From Vibrio sp. SCSIO 43135 (GTDB lineage: Bacteria > Pseudomonadota > Gammaproteobacteria > Enterobacterales > Vibrionaceae): a stretch of DNA of 64,000 nt. Position numbers and translations under genes: made by a program. Where the stretch lies: the NCBI RefSeq assembly GCF_023716665.1, contig NZ_CP071859.1, positions 1,860,001-1,924,000 of the forward strand, given 5' to 3'. Below are positions 36,890 to 44,711 of this stretch, in pieces. Each line of letters begins with the position of its first letter. Within the stretch, counting starts at the first letter, position 1. Under the pieces are notes generated by a model that saw nothing but the letters and a program-made list of their open reading frames with translations, did not search any database and was not told the origin of the DNA.

Positions 36890-38356
36890 ATGACAAACAA
36901 TAGCTCACAATTAATTAAAAGCACCCTAGCCCTTGCAATTATAGGGTTTTCTTCGAATGTAGTTGCGCACGGCTATGTTTCTGAAGTAGAAGAAGGTGTT
37001 GCAGCATCGCGAGGTGCCTTATGTAGTTTCCCAGCACCTGATACTGGGGAGAAAAATACTAATTGCGGCGACGCTCAATATGAACCTCACAGCCTTGAGG
37101 GAGAAGAGGGGTTTCCCGAATTAGGTCCCAAAGATGGTGAAATCGCCGGTGCAGGCCTTGAGCGTTTTTCAAACTTAAACGAGCAAACTGCAGACCGCTG
37201 GGTTAAACGTCCAATAACAGCGGGCATTCAAAACTTTGAATGGACTTTCACCGTAAACCATGTAACAAGAGACTGGAAATACTACATTACTCAGCCTAAC
37301 TGGAACCCGAACGGAGTTCTAGCTCGCTCATCGTTCGATCTAACGCCATTCTGTGTAATTGATGGTGGCATGGTTCAACCTCCTATGCGTGTTGTTCATC
37401 AATGTGACGTTCCGGAAAGAGAGGGATATCATGTTATTCTGGCTGTATGGGATGTTGGCGATACCGACAAAGCCTTTTACAACGTGATCGACGTAAACTT
37501 TGATGACGACACTCCTACTCTACCTGGTTGGGAAAATGTAGGGACTATTTATGCAACTCAAGACCTCAATGTTGGGGATACTGTTTATACGCGTGTATTC
37601 GATAATGCAGGAGAGAACGTGGGCTATCGTACTGAGCTCACGATCGATGAATCAAATACAGATGCAAAAAAATGGTCACATAACCTAGCAACTAAAATCA
37701 ATGCAGAGCAATCTGATATTAAAGCAGGTCAATACAACGAAGGCGAGTTCACTCCAGCCTATGGTACTAACCCGATTTACTCTTCGTCTGACATTAATAG
37801 TGTAGAAATTGGCTATGATTTAGTAACACCGCCAATGCCAGATCCCGTTCTTTACATCGATGGACTAGAAAGTCACTACGAGATCGGCGGGGGTGCGGTA
37901 TCTCTAGATTTGAACTTAACGGCAGAAGGTGATTTAAAGAGTGAGCTGACGGTTTACAACCACGGTAGAGAAGCTCTGGCAAATTGGTCTGGCCTACTTG
38001 CCGATGGTACAAGTCACCCAATTACGCTAGAACTCTCAAAATCTGAACCAGGACATCACATGTTAGTTCAGGTGATTAAAGATGCGGATAACAATGTTAT
38101 CTCCCAAGAAACTTTAGATTTCCATTTAAACGAAGAAGATACAACGCCACCACCTTCTGAGGAATACGATTTCGTTTTCCCTGATGGCCTATCTAGCTAT
38201 ACAGAGGGTACTAAAGTTCTAGCTTCAGATAACGGTGTATACCAATGTAAATCTTTCCCTAACTCTGGCTTCTGTCAGCAGTGGAATGAAGGCTCTAATG
38301 CATTTGAACCAGGTGTAGGTTCTCATTGGCAGCAAGCGTGGGATAGAATCAACTAA
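36890..38356 (+). CDS. gbpA: GbpA, chitin-binding AA10 lytic polysaccharide monooxygenase
   Basis: The 488-residue protein matches V. cholerae GbpA along its length. After a signal peptide (1-26) the mature chain begins with His27 ([16 protein letters not shown]), which with His124 ([16 protein letters not shown]) forms the copper histidine brace of AA10 enzymes. Landmarks [38 protein letters not shown] and [11 protein letters not shown] are intact. Domains 2 and 3 (about 205-415, [34 protein letters not shown]) mediate cell-surface binding in V. cholerae. A C-terminal chitin-binding module (about 425-488) follows. The protein oxidatively cleaves crystalline chitin and links cells to chitin and mucin. 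Confidence 0.96.
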   Translation: MTNNSSQLIKSTLALAIIGFSSNVVAHGYVSEVEEGVAASRGALCSFPAPDTGEKNTNCGDAQYEPHSLEGEEGFPELGPKDGEIAGAGLERFSNLNEQTADRWVKRPITAGIQNFEWTFTVNHVTRDWKYYITQPNWNPNGVLARSSFDLTPFCVIDGGMVQPPMRVVHQCDVPEREGYHVILAVWDVGDTDKAFYNVIDVNFDDDTPTLPGWENVGTIYATQDLNVGDTVYTRVFDNAGENVGYRTELTIDESNTDAKKWSHNLATKINAEQSDIKAGQYNEGEFTPAYGTNPIYSSSDINSVEIGYDLVTPPMPDPVLYIDGLESHYEIGGGAVSLDLNLTAEGDLKSELTVYNHGREALANWSGLLADGTSHPITLELSKSEPGHHMLVQVIKDADNNVISQETLDFHLNEEDTTPPPSEEYDFVFPDGLSSYTEGTKVLASDNGVYQCKSFPNSGFCQQWNEGSNAFEPGVGSHWQQAWDRIN

Positions 38357-38364
38357 CAAACAAA

Positions 38365-38390
38365 AAAACACCCCCTATTGGGGGTGTTTT
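38365..38390. terminator. Bidirectional terminator between gbpA and the second PhnD-type kinase
   Basis: An 11-bp stem (AAAACACCCCC with GGGGGTGTTTT) with a 4-nt loop has A and T tracts on both sides and lies between convergent genes; it touches the kinase stop codon. Confidence 0.9.
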
Positions 38391-40198
38391 TATTTCTGAG
38401 ATACTTCAGGAACTCGCGGTAGCTCTACATACCCACAACAACCTTCAGCTTTGGTGTTGTTCTTCAACGTAAATTTTCCGCCATGCCTTTCTACAATATC
38501 CGTACATATAGATAGTCCAAGCCCCATGCCTCCTTCCTTAGTAGAAGTAAATATCTCCGGCATACCATGTTGTTCACTGGCTAAGCCGAGGCCGTTATCC
38601 CTTACCCAAAGCCGAATGTTATGCTCGTCGGTTTCGCATATAACCGTAACTATGGGCCGGTAATCCGTATATGTTGATCGCTTCTCTGTGCATGATTCAA
38701 TGGCATTTTTAACCAAATTGACAACAACTTGTTGAACCCCGATTGGGTCGAATATACCGTTAGACACAGGCAGTTGCTTCTCTAGCCTGATCTGCACTAC
38801 AGTTTGCTGTTGATGCATCAGCACATACGCCATCACTTCATCAATGAAAGTGGCGACGTCGATTTCTTCCAATTGCAGGTCTTCTTTCTTGATCTTTGAC
38901 CTGAGCATACTGACCACTCTCCCAGCATGCTCTGCTTGCGAGTGAATTTTAGAGAAAAGGGCTTTAATTGACTCATCAGCACTTGGGGCAGATAACTTTA
39001 ATTCTCCCAACTGGCTAAAGTTACTAATCGCAGTAAGGGGCTGATTAATCTCATGCGCAATATTAGAGCCCAGTTCACTGACGGAGAGCAGTTTTTCTTG
39101 CCTTGCTAACTGAGCATTTTTCTTTGTCAGCGCCTCTTGAGTTCGTATCAACTGATTTCGACTTCTTACATATAAAACTTCTCTAATAATGCTATAGCCA
39201 ACAAATAGAACGAGCATCAAGATAATAGTCGAAAGGAGCTCCCATTCTCTTCTAAACCAATCGTAAGCGGCCTCCCACCACTCTTCGTGGTATGGGTGAA
39301 TCTCCAAGTCAAAAAGCACATCTTCAACATCTTTTTGGCTCAATGGAATTGACCAACCATGAGACCCCGACGCCAGAGCTACCGGAGAGCCTTTCTCTAT
39401 TGCCAATAGATTCTGAGTTAATTTTTTTGAAATATCTTCATCTGTCCAAGGCATCCTAACGAAACTCCAATTCGGGTAAAGTTTCGTTGAGATACTGCAT
39501 GGAAATCCTGCGTATGTTTTTGCTTCCAATACGCGAAACTCATCGATATCGATAAACCCTTCTTCATCCATTTCTTCCATTAAACATACGGGTACGATGG
39601 CAGCATCCACTACTCCAAACTTGAGCATATATAGCCCTAAGTCAGCTGGGTATCCTGGCGATATTATTTGATCGAAGTATGTGTCTGCATCTATTCCTAT
39701 TTGACTGAACTTTTGGCGAAACAGAGTATGCCCCCCGACTTGCTTGACATTCATTAATGAAATAATTTTCCCCTGCAAGTCACCCAAATCTTCGAATAGC
39801 GACTCTTGTAAAACAACCAAAGCCCCGCCCGTTGCATAAAGAGAGCCATTTGCCCGCTGGCTTTTTAAAGTAGCGAGCCAAGAGGCAGAGTATTTACGGC
39901 TCAAAAACACCGACTGAGCGGCATTGGTTATCAGATAATCAATATCCTGAGCCTCCACCGCCGCTTGCACTTCAGGTAAGTTAAGAGGAACAAGTTCAAA
40001 TGAAACTTCTGGTTGTTGAGTGTTAAACCAATCAATAGTCGGCCCCCAGTCCGACAACGCTTTGGCCTCTCCCCTTACTGCGAGGACTCCAACTTTAATT
40101 GGCTTGGATTCTGTGGTTTGACTTAGGGACGCATGAGTTTTCGTGAACAAAGTACACAAGACAATAGTTAGAATAATGCGAATAAAAGAAGAGCTCAC
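38390..40198 (-). CDS. Second TtrS-like sensor histidine kinase (orphan, PhnD-type sensor)
   Basis: The 602-residue kinase starts at a GTG with AGGTAG about 7 nt upstream. It has a signal or anchor (6-24) and a PhnD-type periplasmic domain (about 34-300: VGVLAVRGE, YLITNAAQSVFLSRKY, DLQGKIISL, VVDAAIVPVCLMEEM, FPCSISTKLYPNW). A membrane helix (about 321-338) precedes the dimerisation helix with His382 (NIAHEINQPLTA). The ATPase domain has NLVKNAIESC, DNGLGLA and GMGLGLSICTDIVERHGG. It aligns along its length with the kinase at 26-28 kb, including Cys205 and Cys234. No response regulator is adjacent, so it may signal through the FixJ-type regulator at 25.5 kb. Confidence 0.85.
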   Translation of the reverse strand: MSSSFIRIILTIVLCTLFTKTHASLSQTTESKPIKVGVLAVRGEAKALSDWGPTIDWFNTQQPEVSFELVPLNLPEVQAAVEAQDIDYLITNAAQSVFLSRKYSASWLATLKSQRANGSLYATGGALVVLQESLFEDLGDLQGKIISLMNVKQVGGHTLFRQKFSQIGIDADTYFDQIISPGYPADLGLYMLKFGVVDAAIVPVCLMEEMDEEGFIDIDEFRVLEAKTYAGFPCSISTKLYPNWSFVRMPWTDEDISKKLTQNLLAIEKGSPVALASGSHGWSIPLSQKDVEDVLFDLEIHPYHEEWWEAAYDWFRREWELLSTIILMLVLFVGYSIIREVLYVRSRNQLIRTQEALTKKNAQLARQEKLLSVSELGSNIAHEINQPLTAISNFSQLGELKLSAPSADESIKALFSKIHSQAEHAGRVVSMLRSKIKKEDLQLEEIDVATFIDEVMAYVLMHQQQTVVQIRLEKQLPVSNGIFDPIGVQQVVVNLVKNAIESCTEKRSTYTDYRPIVTVICETDEHNIRLWVRDNGLGLASEQHGMPEIFTSTKEGGMGLGLSICTDIVERHGGKFTLKNNTKAEGCCGYVELPRVPEVSQK

Positions 40199-40295
40199 GA
40201 AGACTACCTATCTTAATAGTGTTAAAAATTAGTTTATTACAGGGTATTGATAAGTAAAGGTTCTTTGAAACAATATCTATAAAAGCTATAGACTT

Positions 40296-40313
40296 CGGGA
40301 AACCACTAGTTAC
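40296..40313 (+). promoter_or_regulatory. Regulatory motif copy 2 (CGGNWAACCACTANNTAY)
   Basis: The sequence is CGGGAAACCACTAGTTAC. Its core ends exactly 61 nt before the ATG of the first Rep_3-like gene and points toward it. It is also 97 nt upstream of the divergent PhnD-type kinase. Confidence 0.7.
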
Positions 40314-40369
40314 GTTGCGTAAAAAGATAAGTAGCATTTTGTCACTGTTTCTGTAGTGGGTACCAAGGA

Positions 40370-41452
40370 ATGCTATCAACAAATTATGATAAATTGATAA
40401 ATCGAAGACATATCAAACCATCACCTCTCATCTTTTCAAGCCTAAATATACCTAGTCAAGTCGCTGATATCATTGCGATGATCATTACTAAATCAAACTG
40501 GCTGTATCCCAACCTACATGATACATCCAAAGTCATACGACTAACCTTTAGTTCAGAAGAAATAGAAAAGTTTTTATCCTGCTATCAAAAAACGTACTTG
40601 CACTCTTTGCTGAAGACACCGGTCAACATAATGAGAAATCTCAAAGTCGGCATCCTTGATAACGGTGGCAACTATACCTTTGAATACCTCTTCTCTTGGG
40701 TAAGTTACAACGAGAGGGCATTGATGGTTGAATTAAACAGCACTTCAAAAAAACTATTTAGCCTAAATTATACTGGCCAAGATCGAGTGTTGCTAGACAA
40801 CGAAACTCTGATGGGATTGAGTGGCTACTACACTAAAAGAACGTATGAGTTACTTTCTTATCTCTCCCAAACACACAATCAAATCAGGTTTCCCATTCAA
40901 CAATTGCAGTACATGTTTGGTGTGCTGGGAGAAGGCGGCAGTGTGTTATCTCCATCGCTCGAGTCCCCGGAGGTGTTCATTAGAAAAATCATCGACTCGT
41001 CGATTTCGATTCTCGCCTCTTATCCTTCGGTAAGACATAGATTAAATATAGGAACCAGCGAGGTGGGTACGTATGGCTATGAACTGTATAAATCAGTCGA
41101 TGGGCAATTGTTCTTAAAATTTCTTGTTAAACTCAAACCAAGCTCGTTCTCCCAATCTCGCTTTCTTTCAAATCATCGAAGAATCAAGCAAATCCTTAAG
41201 CAAAATATCAAAACCGACCCAGAAAACGTCAAAATTCCCATTAATCAGCTGAAGGAGCTGATAAAACTATGTGACTATGTCAGCGAAGAAAGCGCAGACT
41301 CTTACGCCTTAGTCCATCCCATCCTTCGAAAGTCCGTTAACTCCCTTTCATCTTGTAAGGTACCTAGAAGACAAACTTGTGACACAACCTACCAGACGTA
41401 TTCCTCACTCATCGACATGGCGCTAGAGCGCTGGAAGATTAGAACTATTTAA
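40370..41452 (+). CDS. Rep_3-like replication initiator family protein (paralogue 1)
   Basis: The 360-residue protein resembles plasmid initiators of the Rep_3/RepB class with two winged-helix parts. The second contains GYYTKRTYELLSYLSQTHNQIRFPIQQLQYMFGV, then VFIRKIIDSSISILASYPSVRHRLNI and SEVGTYGYELYKSVDGQLFLKFLV, matching the (S/T)xRxYELL and C-terminal DNA-contact pattern of the family. It shares most of these landmarks with paralogue 2 at 58.8 kb and has about 80 extra C-terminal residues. No partition, mobilisation or other plasmid genes are nearby. AAGGA touches the ATG, an unusually tight spacing, so initiation may be weak. It may act as a transcription factor rather than a replication protein; this is inference. 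Confidence 0.7.
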   Translation: MLSTNYDKLINRRHIKPSPLIFSSLNIPSQVADIIAMIITKSNWLYPNLHDTSKVIRLTFSSEEIEKFLSCYQKTYLHSLLKTPVNIMRNLKVGILDNGGNYTFEYLFSWVSYNERALMVELNSTSKKLFSLNYTGQDRVLLDNETLMGLSGYYTKRTYELLSYLSQTHNQIRFPIQQLQYMFGVLGEGGSVLSPSLESPEVFIRKIIDSSISILASYPSVRHRLNIGTSEVGTYGYELYKSVDGQLFLKFLVKLKPSSFSQSRFLSNHRRIKQILKQNIKTDPENVKIPINQLKELIKLCDYVSEESADSYALVHPILRKSVNSLSSCKVPRRQTCDTTYQTYSSLIDMALERWKIRTI

Positions 41453-41472
41453 CTTTCTACGAGTTAAAGCAA

Positions 41473-41512
41473 TATCGCTTGGTAGCCAATAACTGATGGG
41501 TACCAAGCGATA
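41473..41512. repeat. 12-bp perfect inverted repeat after the first rep gene
   Basis: TATCGCTTGGTA at 41473-41484 is matched by TACCAAGCGATA at 41501-41512, with a 16-nt centre that can pair further (CCA with TGG). There is no T tract, so it is not a classical terminator. It lies between the convergent rep and TfoX-like genes. Confidence 0.75.
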
Positions 41513-41520
41513 GATGCCGT

Positions 41521-41919
41521 TTAGTGCGCTGTAGGACTCTTAAATATATGCGCGTTTTTCCTAGATGACACAAAGTCACTCAAGTTCCTAACCTTTTTAT
41601 TTGTTATATACCGCCCTATCTCTCGATTATCTAGTTTAAGCGCACCATTAATGAGCGCCGATAATTTTTCCGTCTTTTGCATGTCTGCATCCGGCACACG
41701 AAAGTAACGAGTCCGGGCAATATGTCCTCCCTTTTTAGTATAGGTATGCTGCTCCCACCCTAAACTATGATAGTTTTTCATATTCTTATCACTAGAACGA
41801 ATATGAAATTCACCATCAACTATTAAGCCAAACATTCTTTTGTTGATAAAACAACCATAGCCACCAAACATAGGTTTATAAACAATTGCCTTCGAGTATC
41901 TATCCAAAAATTCATTCAT
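41521..41919 (-). CDS. Short TfoX/Sxy N-terminal domain protein
   Basis: I start at MNEFLDRYSKAIVYKPMFGG rather than at an ATG 33 nt earlier, because TfoX domains begin this way and because it puts motif copy 3 at the same distance as in the rep genes. The 132-residue protein has the TfoX N-terminal landmarks MFGGYGCFINKRMFGLIVDGEFHIRSS and GGHIARTRYFRVPDAD. The normal C-terminal helix-hairpin domain is shortened to NREIGRYITNKKVRNLSDFVSSRKNAH. Full-length TfoX and TfoY govern competence, T6SS and motility in vibrios. This is an extra, reduced member near chitin genes. Its activity is unknown. Confidence 0.75.
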   Translation of the reverse strand: MNEFLDRYSKAIVYKPMFGGYGCFINKRMFGLIVDGEFHIRSSDKNMKNYHSLGWEQHTYTKKGGHIARTRYFRVPDADMQKTEKLSALINGALKLDNREIGRYITNKKVRNLSDFVSSRKNAHIFKSPTAH

Positions 41920-41974
41920 AACAATTACGATCCTACACAAACGTAAAACCATGCTATAAAAAATGACACAGAGA

Positions 41975-41992
41975 GTATTTAGTGGTTATCCG
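41975..41992 (-). promoter_or_regulatory. Regulatory motif copy 3 (CGGNWAACCACTANNTAY)
   Basis: The minus strand reads CGGATAACCACTAAATAC. The core ends 60 nt before the chosen ATG of the TfoX-like gene and points toward it. It is about 200 nt from the divergent YtkA-like gene. Confidence 0.65.
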
Positions 41993-42194
41993 TAATCCTT
42001 TAGGCCTCCTTTTATATAAATGCAGCACTCATCAAAGCCTCCCATAATATCCTCCATAGGTTCTTCGGAATATTTTCTCTAACACTTATTTTGCACCAGC
42101 GATGATTAAATTGTGAAACAACACCGATCAAATTGAAAACCGTAAAAACCTGACAATAATATCAGTACTTTATTTCAACACGAGTTCAAAACTA

Positions 42195-42521
42195 ATGGTT
42201 CGATATTTCGTATTCGCGACCCTGCTGTTCTCACATACTGTAATGAGCGCAATGCCGATTGAAGAAAGCGGCATTCACTCTGTAAACACAAATGTGTTCT
42301 TTTCAGCTCAATTTCCAATAACAGAAGACTGTTCGTTACTCACAGTTTCTGGCTATATGCCAAGTCATGCACACGGATTACCGACAAATCCTGTGCTTTC
42401 AAGGATCGATGATTCTCACTGTGCCATTGACGGCTTATTTTTTAACATGCCAGGTATCTGGAAAGTAAGAATTAAGTCCGACAATGAAGAAATTGCTACT
42501 TTTACTTTTGACGCTAGCTAG
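42195..42521 (+). CDS. YtkA-like periplasmic protein
   Basis: The 108-residue protein has a signal peptide (about 1-18, FVFATLLFSHTVMS) and a small Ig-like domain with MPSHAHGLPTNPVLSRIDDSHCAIDGLFFNMPGIWKVRI. The MPxHxHG...P and MPGxW signature is that of YtkA-like proteins, often found with copper or cytochrome genes. It overlaps the di-haem peroxidase gene by 38 nt and is the first of three coupled genes. Its His/Met content fits copper binding, which is inference. Confidence 0.75.
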   Translation: MVRYFVFATLLFSHTVMSAMPIEESGIHSVNTNVFFSAQFPITEDCSLLTVSGYMPSHAHGLPTNPVLSRIDDSHCAIDGLFFNMPGIWKVRIKSDNEEIATFTFDAS

Positions 42522-43629
42522 TGCGTTTGCTTACATTTTCAAGCATCACCAAAGTCCATTAGGCAGCCCACTCAGTGATTCGTTTACTGATTCTGAAATA
42601 GCCAAAATCGAGTCGCTGCTACTGGATACCGTTCTGCGCGTTCCAGATACGTCGGCGCCCAAAAAAGAAACCGTGAGGCTGGGGGAAAAGCTATTTAATG
42701 ACGAGGAGCTGAGTGCTTCCTTAACCGTTAGCTGTGCGACTTGCCATACCCCTGAAGCTAATTTCCACGACATAAATAATATGACCAAGGAAATTACGCC
42801 AGCGGGTCCACACCGAGCAATGAGCATAAGAGGAGTATCGGAACAATCGTGGTTTTTTTGGAACGGACGCGCGGATTCACTATGGGCACAAATTCTTGAA
42901 GCTCTAAAGAATGAACATGGTTTATCAGCAAGCAATGCGGTTCAAATAGTATGTAGCAAATATTCAAACGACTACTCTAACGCTTTGTCTTTTTGTTCAA
43001 CAACATTAGACACTCAAAAACAATTCGTTGAGATTGGGAAGATTATTGCGTCCTACGTTGAAACACTAAACCACTACTGGACAAGGTTCGATGAATTCGG
43101 CTACCAACTTTTATCCCACGATTCGGTAGACACTCTCCTCATGTCAGAAGACGAGATTCAAGGTCTAAAACTGTTTTTAGACTCTAATAAAACGGGCTGT
43201 ATCGATTGTCACAACGGTTCTCGCTTCACAAGTGAAGGATTCTACGCGATCGGCACTGGTTCTAGTGCATCCAATGACCGACTTCTCGGCGCACAACAGT
43301 ATCAACAGTCCAGATATCGCTGCGATTTATGGGAACAAAGTCAGGATTGCGCCAATTACCAATATGTACGTTTGACGGGCAGCGATCTCTCTGGAGCTTT
43401 TAAAGTGCCATCGCTTCGAAATCTAAAAGACAGTCCAAGGTTTATGCACGACGGTCGTTTCGATTCGTTGGCTCAGGTTCTGGACTTCTACAAAAACCCA
43501 TACAGCTACCCCTTATCACACACTGATGTGCGCCCACTTAGATTAATGCCGCATCAGCGAGAACAGTTACTTTTGTTTTTAAAGGCTATAAATGATGAAT
43601 ACTCAGTATCTTTCAAACATAAACTATAA
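42484..43629 (+). CDS. Di-haem cytochrome c peroxidase/MauG-family protein
   Basis: The 381-residue protein has a signal anchor (MKKLLLLLLTLASAFAYIF) and two CxxCH haem-binding motifs, CATCH (84-88) and CIDCH (239-243), with the family landmarks LGEKLFNDEELSASLTVSCATCH, TPAGPHRAMSIRGV, WNGRADSLWAQ and KVPSLRNLKDSPRFMHDGRFDSLAQVLDFY. Such periplasmic enzymes reduce hydrogen peroxide or, in MauG and MbnH branches, oxidise protein side chains. Genes for classical electron donors are not seen here. It is coupled to the YtkA-like gene before it and the membrane protein after it. Which branch it belongs to cannot be settled by eye. Confidence 0.85.
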   Translation: MKKLLLLLLTLASAFAYIFKHHQSPLGSPLSDSFTDSEIAKIESLLLDTVLRVPDTSAPKKETVRLGEKLFNDEELSASLTVSCATCHTPEANFHDINNMTKEITPAGPHRAMSIRGVSEQSWFFWNGRADSLWAQILEALKNEHGLSASNAVQIVCSKYSNDYSNALSFCSTTLDTQKQFVEIGKIIASYVETLNHYWTRFDEFGYQLLSHDSVDTLLMSEDEIQGLKLFLDSNKTGCIDCHNGSRFTSEGFYAIGTGSSASNDRLLGAQQYQQSRYRCDLWEQSQDCANYQYVRLTGSDLSGAFKVPSLRNLKDSPRFMHDGRFDSLAQVLDFYKNPYSYPLSHTDVRPLRLMPHQREQLLLFLKAINDEYSVSFKHKL

Positions 43630-44608
43630 ATGGGCAAGTCGCCTTGCAACATGCTGCGCGCTTATACCTAACAGCGCTTTTGCTCATGTTCAGTGGTTTG
43701 TCTCTACTGATGAAATGAAGCAAGTTAGCTTCGTGCCCGATACAATTTACGCCGCGATCACTCTATTTGTAATGATCTTCGCTATTGCGGGGCTACTTAT
43801 CACAAAATTTAGTGGCGGTATCGTAGTCGCTGGAAAAGTCTTAATTCCCCGTACAATTTACATGCGCTATTTCTCGACGTTAACCATTCTGTTTTTCTTA
43901 CTTATGCTTATTAGAGGTGGGTTTGTTGCCCCCAACATAAACCTTCCCACTGAATACCTGTCTTTGGGCGTATTACTACAATCTTTAATCGTACTATCGG
44001 CCACAGTGAGCATAGGGCTATCAGGCTTTTTCATACTGATCACGACAGTCGCTATGGTCGTGCTTATACCTTTTGCGATATCAGTAAACTATGTGTTTGA
44101 GTTTGTTGCGATTGGTATCTTTATGATAATGACCGGGCACCATATCTCCGTATTTGATAGTAAGCTAGCGGCGCACTACAAGTTAGCGACGAACAAAACA
44201 TGGCACACAGCCGTCACCGTACTGAGAATTGGCATTGGCCTACAACTCGTTGTGTTAGCTTACACTGAGAAGATTGCATACCCGGGCTTGGCTCTGGTCT
44301 TTGTCGAAATGTTTCCGTTTTACAACTTTTTTCCTTCTATCGGATTAGCTGAAGTAACCGACCTACACTTTGTTTGGTTTGTTGGGTTATGTGAGCTCGT
44401 TTTAGGGCTTTTCCTGATGTTTGGCTTAGCCAGTCGCCTAACTATGATCATGCTAACTTTCGCATTTGTGACAACAGCGGTAATCCACGGTGCGCATGAG
44501 ATAGAAGGCCATTTGCCAATCTTTGCTGCTGCAGTAATTCTACTGTTCGAGTTGAGGACAAAGTCCCCTCAGAACTTTGCGGCACGATTGCGCCCTCGCT
44601 TTAGCTAA
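43592..44608 (+). CDS. DoxX-like multi-helix membrane protein
   Basis: The 338-residue protein has a signal-like N-terminus ending in SAFAHVQWFV and about eight membrane helices. The C-terminal half (TVLRIGIGLQLVVLAYTEKIAYPGLALVF, GLCELVLGLFLMFGLASRLTMIMLTF) has the DoxX-type pattern of helices with E/K in the membrane. DoxX-like proteins are linked to quinone or thiosulfate oxidation and to sulfur and oxidative stress. The gene overlaps the peroxidase gene by 38 nt, so the product may pass electrons between quinone pool and peroxidase; this is inference. Confidence 0.65.
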   Translation: MMNTQYLSNINYKWASRLATCCALIPNSAFAHVQWFVSTDEMKQVSFVPDTIYAAITLFVMIFAIAGLLITKFSGGIVVAGKVLIPRTIYMRYFSTLTILFFLLMLIRGGFVAPNINLPTEYLSLGVLLQSLIVLSATVSIGLSGFFILITTVAMVVLIPFAISVNYVFEFVAIGIFMIMTGHHISVFDSKLAAHYKLATNKTWHTAVTVLRIGIGLQLVVLAYTEKIAYPGLALVFVEMFPFYNFFPSIGLAEVTDLHFVWFVGLCELVLGLFLMFGLASRLTMIMLTFAFVTTAVIHGAHEIEGHLPIFAAAVILLFELRTKSPQNFAARLRPRFS

Positions 44609-44657
44609 ACAATCCATACTCACCAAGAAGTGAGACTGAATTTTCTCCCTTTAAATG

Positions 44658-44685
44658 TTTAAGCCCCTCAACTGAGGGGCTTAAA
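44658..44685. terminator. Bidirectional rho-independent terminator
   Basis: A 13-bp perfect stem (TTTAAGCCCCTCA with TGAGGGGCTTAAA) with a 2-nt loop lies between the convergent DoxX-like and DUF4832 genes. Confidence 0.85.
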
Positions 44686-44711
44686 TGAATCCAACCGTTA
44701 TAGTCTAGCTT

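Noticed and set aside
42484..43629. Assignment of the di-haem protein as methanobactin enzyme MbnH
   Set aside because: No MbnP, MbnB or MbnC-like gene is adjacent; the family call is kept general.
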